Source of the DNA: Microbacterium excoecariae
GTDB taxonomy: Bacteria > Actinomycetota > Actinomycetes > Actinomycetales > Microbacteriaceae
Direction of reading: 5' to 3'
DNA: 64,000 bases
NCBI RefSeq assembly: GCF_011326725.1
Contig: NZ_JAANCO010000001.1
Location: 992,001 to 1,056,000 of the forward strand
Shown one piece after another: positions 34,199 through 45,079 of this stretch (the first letter of the stretch is position 1; the number at the start of each line of letters is the position of its first letter). The position numbers and the translations under genes were made by a program. The notes under the pieces were generated by a model. The model was not told the DNA's origin. It saw only the letters and a program-made list of their open reading frames with translations, and searched no databases.

Positions 34199-36994
34199 AT
34201 GGCACGCCAGTCGACCGCGCCCCAGAAGTCCGCGCAGAAGGATCGCGGCGCCTCCTCCCGGGGGGCGTCTCGGCGTTCCGCGCCCGCGCCGCGCGGGCAC
34301 ATCGACGACCCGGAGCGCCCCGCCGTGCCGGTCCGGGCCTGGAACGGCCTGGCGCGCGCCGTCGGGGGCCTGTTCCGCGCGTTCGGGTCCGAGGGCCTCG
34401 ACCGCAACGACCGCCGGGATGGCTTTCCGCTTCTCCTCGTGCTGCTCGCCGTCGCGGGCGCCGTCGTCGAGTGGTTCTTTATCGGGACCCCCGCGGCCGA
34501 GGCCATTAGCGCCTTTACCTTCGGGGGGCTCATCGGCCGCACGGCCTTCGTGTTCCCCGTGCTGCTGCTGTTCCTGGCGGGCTGGCTCTTCCGCCATCCC
34601 TCCTCCGTCCACGACAACGGGCGCGTCGGCATCGGCTTCGCGCTGTTCACCGTGTCGGTGGCGGGCATCTGCCACCTCGCGATCGACCCCGAGAGTCGAC
34701 CGGCACCGGCCGACGGGATGCCCGCGCTGAGCGGATCCGGCGGTCTGTTCGGCTGGATGATCGGAGAGCCGCTCGCGCTCGTGATCACGCCGATCGGCGG
34801 GTACATCGTCCTCGGTGCCGTGATCGCGCTCAGCCTCCTCATCATCACGAAGACCCCGCCGAACCGCATCGGCCGGCGCCTGGGCGACCTGTACGCGTGG
34901 ATGTTCGATGCCGAGCGCCCCGCCGACCGCGACTCGTCCGGCGACGATGCCCCGACCGAGCTTCTCGAAGACGCCCCGTCGCGCGGCAAGCGCGGGCGGA
35001 AGAAGAAGGGCGAGCAGGAGCTCTTCGACGGCGCCGACGAGCTGCCGTGGTGGCGCCGCAACGCGTCCGGGCGCGAGGAGGACGCCGACGCCGTCACCGA
35101 CCCGCAGGAGCTGACCGAGCTGCTCGGCGCGCAGACCGACGGCGGCTACGACCAGGCGGTCGTGACGAGCGAGACGGATCCGGCGGAGGCCGCGACCGAG
35201 GTCTTGAACGATCCGGCGCTCGAGTCGCTTCGCTCCGCGTCGCACGAGGACGCGCACCTCGGCCTCCTGGGCGACGACGACGCCGAGGACGACGAGCTCG
35301 GCGGCATCTCGGGCTTCGGCACCGAGGGGCCGGGGGCCCGCGGGCCCCAGCCGCCCGAGGCGCCCTACTCGCTGCCGTCCCCCGCGGCGCTCGCGGCCGG
35401 CCCGCCCGCGGTCGTGAGCTCCGAGGCGAACGACCGCATGGTCGCGCAAATCGAGAGCGTCTTCGAGCAGTTCAAGGTCAACGCCTCCGTCACGGGGTTC
35501 TCCCGCGGACCGACCGTGACGCAGTACGAGGTCGAGGTGGGCCCGGGCGTCAAGGTCGAGAAGATCACGCAGCTCTCGAGCAACATCTCGTACGCCGTCG
35601 CGTCGAACGACGTGCGCATCCTCGCCCCCATCCCGGGCAAGAGCGCCATCGGCATCGAGATCCCCAACGTCGACCGCGAGACCGTCGCCCTGGGCGACGT
35701 CCTGCGCTCGCCCGCCGCGCAGCGTTCGACCCACCCGCTCACGATCGGCGTCGGCAAGGACGTCTCGGGCGGGTTCGTCGTGGCGAACCTTGCGAAGATG
35801 CCCCACCTGCTCGTCGCCGGATCCACGGGATCCGGAAAGTCGAGCTTCGTGAACTCGATGATCACGAGCCTGCTCATGCGCGCGAAGCCGAGCGAGGTGC
35901 GCATGGTGCTCGTGGACCCGAAGCGCGTCGAGCTGACGAGCTACGCGGGCGTGCCGCACCTCATCACGCCCATCATCACGAACCCCAAGAAGGCGGCCGA
36001 GGCGCTGCAGTGGGTCGTGAAGGAGATGGACATGCGGTACGACGACCTGGCGTCGTTCGGATTCCGCCACATCGACGACTTCAACCGCGCCGTCGTCGCG
36101 GGCGAGGTCGAGCTCCCGCCGGGTTCCGAGCGGGTGCTCAAGCCGTACCCCTACCTGCTCGTGGTCGTCGACGAGCTCGCCGACCTCATGATGGTCGCGC
36201 CGCGCGATGTCGAGGACTCCATCGTGCGCATCACGCAGCTCGCACGCGCCTCCGGCATTCACCTCGTGCTCGCGACCCAGCGACCGTCGGTCGACGTCGT
36301 GACCGGCCTCATTAAGGCCAACGTCCCGTCCCGCCTCGCGTTCGCGGTCACGAGCGTCACGGACTCGCGCGTGATCCTGGACGGCGCGGGCGCGGACAAG
36401 CTCATCGGGCAGGGCGACGCGCTGTTCTCCCCGATGGGGTCCTCCAAGCCCTTCCGCCTGCAGGGCGCCTGGGTCACCGAGGACGAGATCGACGCGGTCG
36501 TGAAGCACGTCACGGGCCAGGCGCGGCCCGAGTATCGCTCCGACGTCGCCGAGGCGATGGAGGCTCCCAAGAAGGAGATCGACGAGGACATCGGGGACGA
36601 CCTCGAGGTCCTGCTCGCGGCGGCCGAACTGATCGTGTCGAGCCAGTTCGGCTCGACCTCCATGCTGCAACGCAAGCTCCGCGTCGGGTTCGCCAAGGCC
36701 GGACGCCTCATGGACCTCCTCGAGTCGCGCGAGATTGTCGGGCCCTCCGAAGGGTCGAAGGCGCGCGACGTCCTCGTCACGCCCGAGCAGCTCCCGGGCG
36801 TCCTCGCGAAACTGAGGGGCGAGGATCCGCCCGCGCCGGCGCCCGCGGCGGCGGACGCACCTGCGCCCGCCGCCGCGGCGGCCGACGACGACCGCTACGC
36901 GGAGGACCCGATCGAGGCGCAGTTCGACGGCGTCCCGACCGTCGACGCGTCCGAGAGCGAAGACGCGTGGGGCCTCACGGGGCGCGACGACTGA
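34199..36994 (+). CDS. ftsK: DNA translocase FtsK/SpoIIIE
   Basis: Septal DNA pump that clears chromosome dimers and trapped DNA at division. 931 residues: four to five N-terminal transmembrane segments (about 80-215), an acidic Pro/Glu/Asp linker (220-400), the RecA-like motor (about 410-790) with Walker [12 protein letters not shown] and Walker [15 protein letters not shown], and the C-terminal winged-helix gamma domain ([27 protein letters not shown]) that reads KOPS-type polarity sequences. After it comes an Ala/Asp-rich tail of about 60 residues. Confidence 0.95.
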   Translation: MARQSTAPQKSAQKDRGASSRGASRRSAPAPRGHIDDPERPAVPVRAWNGLARAVGGLFRAFGSEGLDRNDRRDGFPLLLVLLAVAGAVVEWFFIGTPAAEAISAFTFGGLIGRTAFVFPVLLLFLAGWLFRHPSSVHDNGRVGIGFALFTVSVAGICHLAIDPESRPAPADGMPALSGSGGLFGWMIGEPLALVITPIGGYIVLGAVIALSLLIITKTPPNRIGRRLGDLYAWMFDAERPADRDSSGDDAPTELLEDAPSRGKRGRKKKGEQELFDGADELPWWRRNASGREEDADAVTDPQELTELLGAQTDGGYDQAVVTSETDPAEAATEVLNDPALESLRSASHEDAHLGLLGDDDAEDDELGGISGFGTEGPGARGPQPPEAPYSLPSPAALAAGPPAVVSSEANDRMVAQIESVFEQFKVNASVTGFSRGPTVTQYEVEVGPGVKVEKITQLSSNISYAVASNDVRILAPIPGKSAIGIEIPNVDRETVALGDVLRSPAAQRSTHPLTIGVGKDVSGGFVVANLAKMPHLLVAGSTGSGKSSFVNSMITSLLMRAKPSEVRMVLVDPKRVELTSYAGVPHLITPIITNPKKAAEALQWVVKEMDMRYDDLASFGFRHIDDFNRAVVAGEVELPPGSERVLKPYPYLLVVVDELADLMMVAPRDVEDSIVRITQLARASGIHLVLATQRPSVDVVTGLIKANVPSRLAFAVTSVTDSRVILDGAGADKLIGQGDALFSPMGSSKPFRLQGAWVTEDEIDAVVKHVTGQARPEYRSDVAEAMEAPKKEIDEDIGDDLEVLLAAAELIVSSQFGSTSMLQRKLRVGFAKAGRLMDLLESREIVGPSEGSKARDVLVTPEQLPGVLAKLRGEDPPAPAPAAADAPAPAAAAADDDRYAEDPIEAQFDGVPTVDASESEDAWGLTGRDD

Positions 36995-37015
36995 CGCGCC
37001 TGCCAGACTGATCCC

Positions 37016-37588
37016 ATGGCCATCCACCCGCAGCTCCCGAACGCCATCACGGTGGCGCGGATCCCGCTCGCCGTCGTCTTCTTTGTGCTCCTCCTGCTCG
37101 GCGGCCCGGACGGAGGTCACAGTCTGGCGCTGCGGTGGACCGCCGGGGTCCTGTTCGTCGTCGCGATCTCGACCGACTGGATCGACGGATACCTCGCACG
37201 GCGCTTCGAGATCGTGAGCGACTTCGGCAAGCTGTGGGATCCGATCGCCGACAAGCTCCTGACGGGATCCGCCTTCGTCGGCCTGGCGATCCTCGGCGAG
37301 GCGCCATGGTGGATCGTCGCGGTCATCCTCGTGCGTGAGTGGGGCATCACGGTCCATCGACTCGTCGTCGCCAGCACCCACGTCGTTGCCGCGGCCTGGA
37401 TGGGGAAGATCAAGACCGCGGCCCAGGGCATCGTCCTCTCCTGGGCCCTCCTGCCGCTCGGCGAGTTCGTCGGCCGTGGGCCATGGGAGCTCGTCACGGC
37501 GATCGGGCTGTGGATCGTCCTGGTCCTTACGGTCGCGAGCGGCATCGACTACGTTGCCGCGCAGGTCCGCGGGGCGCGTCGGGCGTGA
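37016..37588 (+). CDS. pgsA: CDP-diacylglycerol--glycerol-3-phosphate 3-phosphatidyltransferase
   Basis: Integral membrane CDP-alcohol phosphatidyltransferase, 190 residues, making phosphatidylglycerol-phosphate. The CDP-OH-P motif DGYLARRFEIVSDFGKLWDP with its following IADK is complete (about 58-81), and N-terminal LPNAITVARIPL is typical of PgsA. About five transmembrane helices. CAGACT lies 6 bp before the ATG, a one-base variant of the leaderless box. It overlaps cinA by GTGA. Confidence 0.9.
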   Translation: MAIHPQLPNAITVARIPLAVVFFVLLLLGGPDGGHSLALRWTAGVLFVVAISTDWIDGYLARRFEIVSDFGKLWDPIADKLLTGSAFVGLAILGEAPWWIVAVILVREWGITVHRLVVASTHVVAAAWMGKIKTAAQGIVLSWALLPLGEFVGRGPWELVTAIGLWIVLVLTVASGIDYVAAQVRGARRA

Positions 37589-38106
37589 GCGCGGCGCGCG
37601 AGGTGCTGGGCGCGCTCGGCGCGCGCGGCTGGTCCATCGCCACCGCCGAGTCGCTGACGGGCGGCCTCGTGTGCGCGGCACTGGTCGACGTCCCCGGGGC
37701 CTCCGCGCACGTGCGCGGCGGCATCGTCGCCTACGACACGCGCGTGAAGCGCGACGCGCTCGGCGTCGACGCGGGCCTGCTCGCGGGCCGCGGCGCGGTC
37801 GATCCGGACGTGGCGGTCGCGATGGCGCGCGGCGCCCGCAGCGCCTTCGCGGTCGACGGCTCCCGGTGCGACGTCGGCGTCTCGACGACCGGGGTCGCCG
37901 GTCCCGACGCGTCCGAGGGGAAGCCCGCGGGGACGGTCTTCGTCGCGGTCGTGACGCCCGAGCGCGAGAGCGTGCGCGCGCTCGCGCTGCCCGGCGACCG
38001 GGCCGCCGTGCGCGGTGCGACGGTCCACGCCGCGCTCGAGCTCGCCCTCTCCGCGATCGTCCCGCCCGGGAATAGCGGCGGCGCGGCCGACGTTTCCCCT
38101 GCGTAA
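37585..38106 (+). CDS. cinA: CinA C-terminal domain protein (nicotinamide-nucleotide amidohydrolase PncC-like)
   Basis: A 173-residue stand-alone CinA-C domain. Typical segments are TAESLTGGLVCAALVDVPGAS (about 20-40), GGIVAYDTRVKRDALGV, the TTGVAGPDASEGKPAGTVFVAV block and the C-terminal ALELAL helix. The related PncC deamidates NMN in NAD recycling. Its GTG start overlaps the pgsA stop, so translation is coupled. The pgsA-cinA-clgR-recA order is conserved across Actinobacteria. Confidence 0.88.
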   Translation: MSAAREVLGALGARGWSIATAESLTGGLVCAALVDVPGASAHVRGGIVAYDTRVKRDALGVDAGLLAGRGAVDPDVAVAMARGARSAFAVDGSRCDVGVSTTGVAGPDASEGKPAGTVFVAVVTPERESVRALALPGDRAAVRGATVHAALELALSAIVPPGNSGGAADVSPA

Positions 38107-38145
38107 CCGTTTGTCGATGTCGAGCCGTTCCCTCGCCCGAGGGCG

Positions 38146-38170
38146 TAGCCTGGTCATGATGACCTGTTAG
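38146..38170 (+). promoter_or_regulatory. clgR promoter with a leaderless 3-codon ORF
   Basis: TAGCCT (38146-38151) is spaced 7 bp from ATG ACC TGT TAG (38159-38170), encoding Met-Thr-Cys-stop. The transcript then continues about 50 nt to the Shine-Dalgarno-led clgR. Upstream, CGCCCGAGGGCG (38134-38145) is a palindrome abutting the -10 and may be an operator. Confidence 0.45.
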
Positions 38171-38221
38171 GGTGCATTACCCACGACACTCGGCTCGCGA
38201 ACGACTAAAGGAGGGGCCGCC

Positions 38222-38533
38222 ATGATCCTGGTTCGACAAGAGATCGGCGACGTGCTTCGCGACTACCGCCAGCAGAAGGGCCAGACTCTCCGCCAGGTGG
38301 CGAGCAAGGCCAGCGTCGCGCTCGGGTACCTCAGCGAGGTCGAGCGCGGGCAGAAGGAGGTCTCGAGCGAGATCCTCGCCGCGGTGACCGAGGCGCTCGA
38401 GGTGCCGATGTCGGCGGTCATGCGCCGCGTCGGCGACCGGCTCGCCGTGCTGGAGGGCATCGACTCGACCTTCCCGGACGTCGTGCCGGACGACCTGGTC
38501 GCCGAGGTCGAGCCCGAGCTGTCGCTGCGGTGA
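38222..38533 (+). CDS. clgR: XRE-family regulator, ClgR-like
   Basis: A 103-residue protein with an HTH (IGDVLRDYRQQKGQTLRQVASKASVALGYLSEVERGQKEVSSEIL, about 8-52). Sequence and position right after pgsA-cinA and upstream of recA match ClgR, the activator of clp protease and stress genes in actinobacteria. ClgR itself is often a Clp substrate via its C-terminus; here it ends in ELSLR, not the usual Ala-Ala. A strong AAAGGAGG precedes the ATG. Confidence 0.78.
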   Translation: MILVRQEIGDVLRDYRQQKGQTLRQVASKASVALGYLSEVERGQKEVSSEILAAVTEALEVPMSAVMRRVGDRLAVLEGIDSTFPDVVPDDLVAEVEPELSLR

Positions 38534-38543
38534 CCTTCCCCGC

Positions 38544-38765
38544 ATGAGGCGGAGCGAGTTTCTCCGCGCGGTCGACGACCATTTCGGCGCGCGCGCCTCC
38601 TGGATCCTCGCGGATCTCACGCTGCCGGCGATCGGCCGCACCGCGGCCGACGCGCTCGACGAGGGCGTGCCGCCGCGCGATATCTGGCGCGCTCTGTGCG
38701 ACGAGATGGACCTCCCCGCCCAGGCGCGGTACGGCGCGGGTCTGCGCGCGCCCCGCGACGCGTAG
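38544..38765 (+). CDS. DUF3046 family protein
   Basis: A 73-residue protein matching DUF3046, which sits next to recA in many Actinobacteria. Recognisable parts are MRRSEFLRAVDDHFG, ADALDEGVPPRDIWRALCDEMDLP and the basic C-terminus. Function unknown. It follows clgR by 10 bp and is probably in the same transcript. Confidence 0.85.
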   Translation: MRRSEFLRAVDDHFGARASWILADLTLPAIGRTAADALDEGVPPRDIWRALCDEMDLPAQARYGAGLRAPRDA

Positions 38766-38807
38766 CCGCGCGATGTTCGACACGCCGGACGCACGGTGAC
38801 GTCGGTG

Positions 38808-38837
38808 TTCGAATATTCGTCCACTCCGGCGTAGGCT
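38808..38837 (+). promoter_or_regulatory. recA SOS promoter
   Basis: TTCGAATATTCG (38808-38819) covers the -35 position of a promoter whose -10 is TAGGCT (38832-38837). The same core with one pyrimidine change occurs between lexA and the LysM gene. The predicted recA leader is about 180 nt and includes a GCCCG/CGGGC hairpin. Confidence 0.65.
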
Positions 38838-39022
38838 CGTTCCCAACGTGACGCGTTGCGCATTCGTGCACATGCGGCGGGGTACCGGGCACGAATGTCG
38901 GTGGCCCTCCGTAGCGTGAGGGATGGCGAGACACGTCACGCGCCCTGTCGAAGAGCCCGTCCCACAGAGGCGGGCCGCGACAGCCTATGGGCGGCGGTTC
39001 ACGAGCGATGAAGGAGTTCATC

Positions 39023-40078
<1,056 letters not shown>

Positions 40079-40086
40079 GGGGCATC

Positions 40087-40770
40087 GTGACGCGGGAATC
40101 CGAGAGCGAGCGGCTGGCGCCGGTCGTCCCGCTCTTCGGCGGCGCGGCGCCAGCCGTGCCGCCGAAGGCCGAGACGGCCGATAGCGCTGATGCCGACGCG
40201 GTCGCCGCGGGGTGGCACACCACGTGGCGCGAGGAGGTCCGCGCGTCCGAGCGCGCGGACCTCGACGCCGGAGAAGACGCTGAGGCGATCGACCGCGCCG
40301 AGCGCCGACTTTCTCGGTCCATCGCGACGCGGTCGATCTCCGAGCGCGAGGCGCGCGACCGGCTCCGCCGAGACGGGGTGTCCGGCGCCGCCGTCGATGA
40401 CATCATCGATCGCCTCGTGCGTGCGGGGGCGATCGACGACGGCCGCGTCGCCGAGGAGGCCGTGCACGCGGCCCTGACGCGCAAGAATCAGGGGCGCCGG
40501 GCGGTGCGGCAGGCGCTGACCAAGCGCGGCCTGGCGCGGGAGGCCATCGACGCGGCGCTCGCCGAAATGCCCGACGACGACGCGGAACGCGCGCTCGAAT
40601 TCGCGCGCGGCAAGGCCGCGTCGCTCGTCCGCCACGACCACGACACCGCGCTTCGACGCCTCGTCGGGCAGCTGGGCCGCCGGGGGTACGGCGGCGCGCT
40701 CGCCCTGTCGGTGGCGAATCAGGCGCTCGACGAGGCGCGGCGCGGCACGGGCGGGGTGCGGTTCACGTAG
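40087..40770 (+). CDS. recX: Regulatory protein RecX
   Basis: Inhibits RecA filament extension. 227 residues from GTG, 8 bp after recA. The first 70 residues are an acidic/Ala-rich extension without homology; the RecX three-helix repeats follow (RAERRLSRSIATRSISEREARDRLRRDGVSGAAVDDIIDRLVRAGAIDD, then the GRRAVRQALTKRGL and LGRRGY repeats). Co-transcribed with recA and presumably SOS-induced. Confidence 0.92.
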   Translation: MTRESESERLAPVVPLFGGAAPAVPPKAETADSADADAVAAGWHTTWREEVRASERADLDAGEDAEAIDRAERRLSRSIATRSISEREARDRLRRDGVSGAAVDDIIDRLVRAGAIDDGRVAEEAVHAALTRKNQGRRAVRQALTKRGLAREAIDAALAEMPDDDAERALEFARGKAASLVRHDHDTALRRLVGQLGRRGYGGALALSVANQALDEARRGTGGVRFT

Positions 40771-40804
40771 GGCCCGCTCCCATCCCCTTCCCGCACAGAA
40801 AACG

Positions 40805-40810
40805 TAGAAT
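40805..40810 (+). promoter_or_regulatory. -10 box of miaB (leaderless)
   Basis: TAGAAT with a 6-bp gap to GTG 40817. The ATG directly after it would be at 9 bp. Confidence 0.55.
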
Positions 40811-40816
40811 GGGGCG

Positions 40817-42364
40817 GTGATGACCACCCCCTCCAGCGCCCCGACCCTCATCGCGCCCTCTCCCGCGGCACTCGACGACGCCGGCAGGCCGCGCTCGTAC
40901 GAGGTGCGCACCTTCGGGTGCCAGATGAACGTGCACGACTCGGAGCGCCTCTCGGGCTCCCTCGAGAGCGCCGGATACGTCAAGGCGGCGGATGGCGAGG
41001 AGGCCGACGTCGTCATCATCAACACCTGCGCGGTGCGCGAGAACGCGGCCGGCAAGCTCTACGGGACGCTCGGGCACCTGAAGTCGAAGAAGGACCAGCG
41101 GGCGGGGATGCAGATCGCCGTCGGCGGCTGCCTCGCGCAGATGGACCAGGAGGCCGTGGTCGACAAGGCGCCGTGGGTCGACGTCGTGTTCGGGACGCAC
41201 AACATGGGGTCGCTCCCGCAGCTCCTCGAGCGCTCGCGGCACAACGGCGAGGCCGAGCTGGAGATCCTCGAGGCGCTCGAGGTGTTCCCCTCGACGCTGC
41301 CGACCAAGCGCGACTCGTCGTACTCGGGCTGGGTGTCCATCTCGGTCGGGTGCAACAACACCTGTACCTTCTGCATCGTCCCGAGCCTTCGCGGCAAGGA
41401 AAAGGATCGCCGGCCGGGCGACATTCTGGAGGAGATTCGCCTCCTGACCGAGGACGGCGCGATCGAGGTCACCCTCCTCGGGCAGAACGTCAACACCTAC
41501 GGCGTCGAGTTCGGCGACCGGCAGGCGTTCGGAAAGCTGCTCCGGGCCTGCGGCGAGATCCCCGGGCTCGAGCGCGTTCGCTTCACGAGCCCGCACCCCG
41601 CGGCGTTCACGGACGACGTGATCGACGCGATGGCCGAGACGCCCAACGTCATGCCGCAGCTGCACATGCCGCTCCAGTCGGGCAGCGACAAGGTCCTGAA
41701 GGACATGCGCCGCTCTTACCGATCGAAGAAGTTCCTCGGCATCCTGGATCGCGTGCGCGAGCGGATCCCGCACGCGGCCATCACGACCGACATCATCGTC
41801 GGCTTCCCCGGCGAGACGGACGAGGACTTCGAGGACACCCTGCGGGTGGTCGAGGCGGCCCGCTTCTCGAGCGCCTTCACCTTCCAGTACTCGATCCGCG
41901 AGGGCACGCCCGCCGCCACGATGCCGAACCAGGTGCCGAAGGAGGTCGTGCAGGAGCGTTACGACCGGCTGATCGCCCTGCAGCAGCGCATCACGCTCGA
42001 GGAGAACGAGAAGCAGCTCGGCCGGACGATCGAGGTGCTCGTCTCGACGGGCGAGGGCAAGAAGGACGCCGCGACGCACCGCCTCACGGGCCGCGCGGAG
42101 GACAACCGCCTCGTGCACTTCGAGCTGCCGGAGGGGTCGGAGGTCCCGCGCCCCGGCGACGTGGTCACCGTCACCGTGACCCACGCGGCGCCGTCCCACC
42201 TCCTCGCGGACAGCACCGACGGACAGCCGCTGCGGATCCGCCGCACGCGCGCGGGCGACGCGCACGATCGCGCGCAGGCCGCCTCCTGCGCCGTCCCCGC
42301 TCCGGGCGGCGTGGCCGGCGGGGCCGTGAGTCTCGGACTTCCGACGATCCGCGTCGGCTCGTGA
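40817..42364 (+). CDS. miaB: tRNA-2-methylthio-N6-dimethylallyladenosine synthase
   Basis: Radical-SAM methylthiotransferase acting on i6A37 of tRNA, the step after MiaA. 515 residues with the N-terminal UPF0004 domain ([15 protein letters not shown] and GGCLAQ cysteines), the radical-SAM cluster [11 protein letters not shown] (about 177-187), [10 protein letters not shown], and the C-terminal TRAM domain ([14 protein letters not shown] onwards) plus a 40-residue Ala/Arg tail. I favour GTG 40817 from the promoter spacing. It overlaps miaA by GTGA, so the two enzymes of the pathway are translationally coupled. Confidence 0.95.
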   Translation: MMTTPSSAPTLIAPSPAALDDAGRPRSYEVRTFGCQMNVHDSERLSGSLESAGYVKAADGEEADVVIINTCAVRENAAGKLYGTLGHLKSKKDQRAGMQIAVGGCLAQMDQEAVVDKAPWVDVVFGTHNMGSLPQLLERSRHNGEAELEILEALEVFPSTLPTKRDSSYSGWVSISVGCNNTCTFCIVPSLRGKEKDRRPGDILEEIRLLTEDGAIEVTLLGQNVNTYGVEFGDRQAFGKLLRACGEIPGLERVRFTSPHPAAFTDDVIDAMAETPNVMPQLHMPLQSGSDKVLKDMRRSYRSKKFLGILDRVRERIPHAAITTDIIVGFPGETDEDFEDTLRVVEAARFSSAFTFQYSIREGTPAATMPNQVPKEVVQERYDRLIALQQRITLEENEKQLGRTIEVLVSTGEGKKDAATHRLTGRAEDNRLVHFELPEGSEVPRPGDVVTVTVTHAAPSHLLADSTDGQPLRIRRTRAGDAHDRAQAASCAVPAPGGVAGGAVSLGLPTIRVGS

Positions 42365-43257
42365 CGCGCCTCCCCGGCGACATCGGCCGAGAGGCGTCGC
42401 CGGGGCTCTGGGCCGTCGTCGGTGCGACGGGCACGGGCAAGAGCGAGCTCGCGCTCGACCTCGCGGGGCGCCTCGGCGACGCCGAGATCGTCGGCGCCGA
42501 CGCGATGCAGCTGTATCGCGGTATGGACATCGGCACCGCGAAGGTTCCGGATTCCGAGCGGCGGGGGATCCCGCACCACATGCTCGACGTGTGGGAGGTC
42601 ACGGAGGAGGCCGCGGTCGCGCGGTATCAGGCCGAGGCGCGCGAGGCGATCGCGGGCATCCTCGGCCGGGGGCGACACGCGATCCTCGTCGGAGGATCCG
42701 GTCTCTACGTCTCGAGCGTGCTCTTCGACTTCGCGTTTCCGCCCCGCGACCCCGCGCTACGGGAGCGGATCGAGGCGCGCCTCGCCGACGAGGGCGCGGG
42801 CGCGCTGTACGCCGACCTCGCCGCGCGCGCGCCGGAGACGGCGGCGCGCATCGACCCCCGCAACACGCGCCGCCTCGTGCGCGCGCTCGAGGTCGTCGAG
42901 CAGGGCGCGGCGGGGCACGGCGCCGCGCTGCCGGACACACCCCGCCCCTGGCGCGCGGCGACCGTCCTCGGCCTCCGCGCCCCGCGCCCCGAGCTGACGG
43001 AGCGTCTCGACCGCCGCGTCGAGCGGATGTGGGAAGACGGGATGCTCGAGGAGACCGAGCGCCTCCGTCTCGCGGGGCTCGAGGATGGGGTCACCGCGAG
43101 CCGCGCGATCGGCTACGCGCAGGCGCTCGCGCAGCTTGCCGGACGGATGACCCGGGCGGAGGCGATCGCCGAGACCCAGGCGCTCACGCGGCGGTACGCG
43201 CGCCGGCAGGTGAGCTGGTTCCGGCGCTACGAGGGCGTGCGCTGGATCGACGCCTGA
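42361..43257 (+). CDS. miaA: tRNA dimethylallyltransferase
   Basis: Adds the dimethylallyl group to A37 of tRNAs reading UNN codons. The 298 residues have the P-loop [10 protein letters not shown] (about 21-30), [26 protein letters not shown] and the C-terminal [13 protein letters not shown] and [14 protein letters not shown]. It starts in the miaB stop codon. Confidence 0.95.
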   Translation: MTRLPGDIGREASPGLWAVVGATGTGKSELALDLAGRLGDAEIVGADAMQLYRGMDIGTAKVPDSERRGIPHHMLDVWEVTEEAAVARYQAEAREAIAGILGRGRHAILVGGSGLYVSSVLFDFAFPPRDPALRERIEARLADEGAGALYADLAARAPETAARIDPRNTRRLVRALEVVEQGAAGHGAALPDTPRPWRAATVLGLRAPRPELTERLDRRVERMWEDGMLEETERLRLAGLEDGVTASRAIGYAQALAQLAGRMTRAEAIAETQALTRRYARRQVSWFRRYEGVRWIDA

Positions 43258-43281
43258 CGACGCCGGATCCGGCCGGGTCCG

Positions 43282-43287
43282 TAGACT
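43282..43287 (+). promoter_or_regulatory. -10 box of dapF (leaderless)
   Basis: TAGACT with a 6-bp gap (GATCCC) to the dapF ATG. Confidence 0.6.
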
Positions 43288-43293
43288 GATCCC

Positions 43294-44172
43294 ATGCCCG
43301 AGATCCCCTTCACCAAAGGCCACGGCACCGGCAACGACTTCGTGATCATCGCCGACCCCGACGGTGAGCTCGACCTCACGCCCGATCAGGTGGCCGCGCT
43401 CTGCGATCGGCGATTCGGGATCGGCGCGGACGGCCTCCTGCGGGTCGTCCGCTCCGCGGCGCTCGACGCGGGGGCTGCGGTGCTCGCGGAGGAGCCCGCG
43501 GCGGAGTGGTTCATGGACTACCGCAACTCCGACGGTTCGATCGCGGAGATGTGCGGCAACGGCGTGCGGGTGTTCGCCCGCTATCTCCTCGACACCGGCC
43601 TCGCCGCGATCGAGGCGGGATCGACGCTCCCTGTCGGCACCCGCGCCGGCGTGAAGGACGTGATGCGATCCGAGACGGGGTACCAGGTGGATCTCGGGCG
43701 CTGGCGCACGGACGGGGAGGATCCGCTCGTGCGCGCGAAGGGCCTCGATGTGGCGCGCCCCGGCATGCACGTGGACCTCGGCAATCCCCACGTCGTCGTG
43801 GCGGTGGCCAGCGAGGAGGAGCTCGAGGGGATTGACCTCACCGTCATGCCCGTGATCGAGCCCGCCCCTCCCGCCGGCGCCAACGTCGAGTTCGTCGTGC
43901 CGAGCGATCCGCTCGTGAAGGACGGCGTCGGGCGGATCCGCATGCGCGTCTTCGAGCGCGGGGTGGGGGAGACCCTCTCCTGCGGCACCGGCACCGTGGC
44001 GGCGGCGCTCGCCGTCCGTTCGTGGGCGGGCGCGGCCGCGCCCGACTCCTGGCGCGTCGAGGTCCCGGGCGGGGTGCTTGGCGTCCGGATGTTCCCTTCC
44101 CAGGACGGCGAGCGCGTCGCGCTCTCGGGCCCCGCGACCCTCGTGTACTCGGGCACCGTCACCCTCGCCTGA
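43294..44172 (+). CDS. dapF: Diaminopimelate epimerase
   Basis: Interconverts LL- and meso-diaminopimelate for lysine and peptidoglycan. The 292 residues show [12 protein letters not shown] at the N-terminus, the two catalytic cysteines in MCGNGVR (about 88) and [12 protein letters not shown] (about 230), and NPHVVVAV. It is transcribed from its own box, and its downstream neighbour encodes a LysE-type exporter on the opposite strand. Confidence 0.95.
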   Translation: MPEIPFTKGHGTGNDFVIIADPDGELDLTPDQVAALCDRRFGIGADGLLRVVRSAALDAGAAVLAEEPAAEWFMDYRNSDGSIAEMCGNGVRVFARYLLDTGLAAIEAGSTLPVGTRAGVKDVMRSETGYQVDLGRWRTDGEDPLVRAKGLDVARPGMHVDLGNPHVVVAVASEEELEGIDLTVMPVIEPAPPAGANVEFVVPSDPLVKDGVGRIRMRVFERGVGETLSCGTGTVAAALAVRSWAGAAAPDSWRVEVPGGVLGVRMFPSQDGERVALSGPATLVYSGTVTLA

Positions 44173-44212
44173 TCGCGCCGCGCCACCCGGCGTCATCCTG
44201 CGCCGCGGATTC

Positions 44213-44298
44213 CAACACAACGCAGTCAATTTTTCGGCGCACGGCCCCGGATCCGCGGAAGCCGGCGAGCCGGTCGTCGTATTGAGTGCGTTGTGTTG
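44213..44298. repeat. Imperfect 18-bp inverted repeat enclosing 50 bp
   Basis: CAACACAACGCAGTCAAT (44213-44230) is matched in inverted orientation by ATTGAGTGCGTTGTGTTG (44281-44298), with one mismatch. The arms are AT-rich against a 72% G+C background and sit between convergent dapF and lysE. It could be a bidirectional terminator or a small inverted-repeat element (MITE-like or IS remnant). No target-site duplication is evident. Confidence 0.65.
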
Positions 44299-44309
44299 CG
44301 CTGGGGGTG

Positions 44310-45005
44310 TCAGGCGAGCGCGAGGGCGGCGGCGAGGGCGATCATGAGCACGGCGACGGCCGCGTCGAGCACCCGCCACGAGCGCGGCGAGCGCATGAAG
44401 CGCGCGGCGTAGCGCGAGGCAAACACGACGAACGCGAACCAGATGGCGCTGCCGAGCACGGCGCCGGCGCCGAACGCCCACCGTGCGTCGCCGTAGGTCG
44501 TCGAGATCGAGCCCAGCATGACGACGGTGTCGAGGTAGGTGTGCGGGTTCAGCCAGGTGATCGCGAGGCACGTGAGGACGGCGGGGAGCGTGGCCGAACG
44601 CACGGCCGCCGGCCGCGTGAGCGTCGCGGTGCCGCCGGACCCGGGCGTCGTCGCGGGAGCGTGATCCTGCGTCCCGGGCGTGGCCGGGACGACCACGGCA
44701 CCGGCGGATCCGCGGAGCGCGCGCCAGGCGGCGAGCGCGCCGTACCCCGCGAGGAAAGTCACGCCCGCCCATCGGGCCGCGTCGAAGATCCACGGCACGC
44801 TCGTCACGAGGGCGCCGAACCCGCCGACGCCCGCCGCGATCAGCACGACGTCGCTGGCGAGGCACGCGAGCGCGAGCGCGATCGCGTGGCGCCGCCCGGA
44901 TCCCGCGTGACGGATCCCCTCGCGGAGCAGGAACACGTTCTGCGCGCCCGGCGCCACGATGAGCGAGAGGCACAGTGCGAGGCCGGCGAGCAGAGCGGTG
45001 AGCAT
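44310..45005 (-). CDS. lysE: LysE/ArgO family amino-acid exporter
   Basis: A 231-residue inner-membrane transporter with about six helices. It has the family N-terminus LCLSLIVAPGAQNVFLLREGI, CLASDVVLIAAGV, and the conserved AITWLNPHTYLDTVVMLGS in the middle. The linker around residues 100-135 is long and Gly/Thr/Pro-rich. It diverges from a LysG/ArgP regulator with 74 bp between starts, the classic lysE-lysG arrangement. Probably exports excess L-lysine or L-arginine. The proximal -10 is poor (GACGAT), consistent with activator dependence. Confidence 0.9.
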   Translation of the reverse strand: MLTALLAGLALCLSLIVAPGAQNVFLLREGIRHAGSGRRHAIALALACLASDVVLIAAGVGGFGALVTSVPWIFDAARWAGVTFLAGYGALAAWRALRGSAGAVVVPATPGTQDHAPATTPGSGGTATLTRPAAVRSATLPAVLTCLAITWLNPHTYLDTVVMLGSISTTYGDARWAFGAGAVLGSAIWFAFVVFASRYAARFMRSPRSWRVLDAAVAVLMIALAAALALA

Positions 45006-45079
45006 GTCCCCATCGTCCGGCCGCTCGTGCGAAGATCAAAAGCAGATGTGGATGTTCGAAGGACGATGAAGGAACGCTT

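Noticed and set aside
34103..37681. Long minus-strand frame opposite ftsK-pgsA
   Set aside because: Low-complexity Arg/Asp/Glu sequence without domains; ftsK and pgsA are unequivocal.
45050..45066. GATGTTCGAAGGACG upstream of lysG considered as an SOS box
   Set aside because: It contains TTCGAA but lacks the ATTCG half shared by the recA and lexA sites, and lysG/lysE are not SOS genes.
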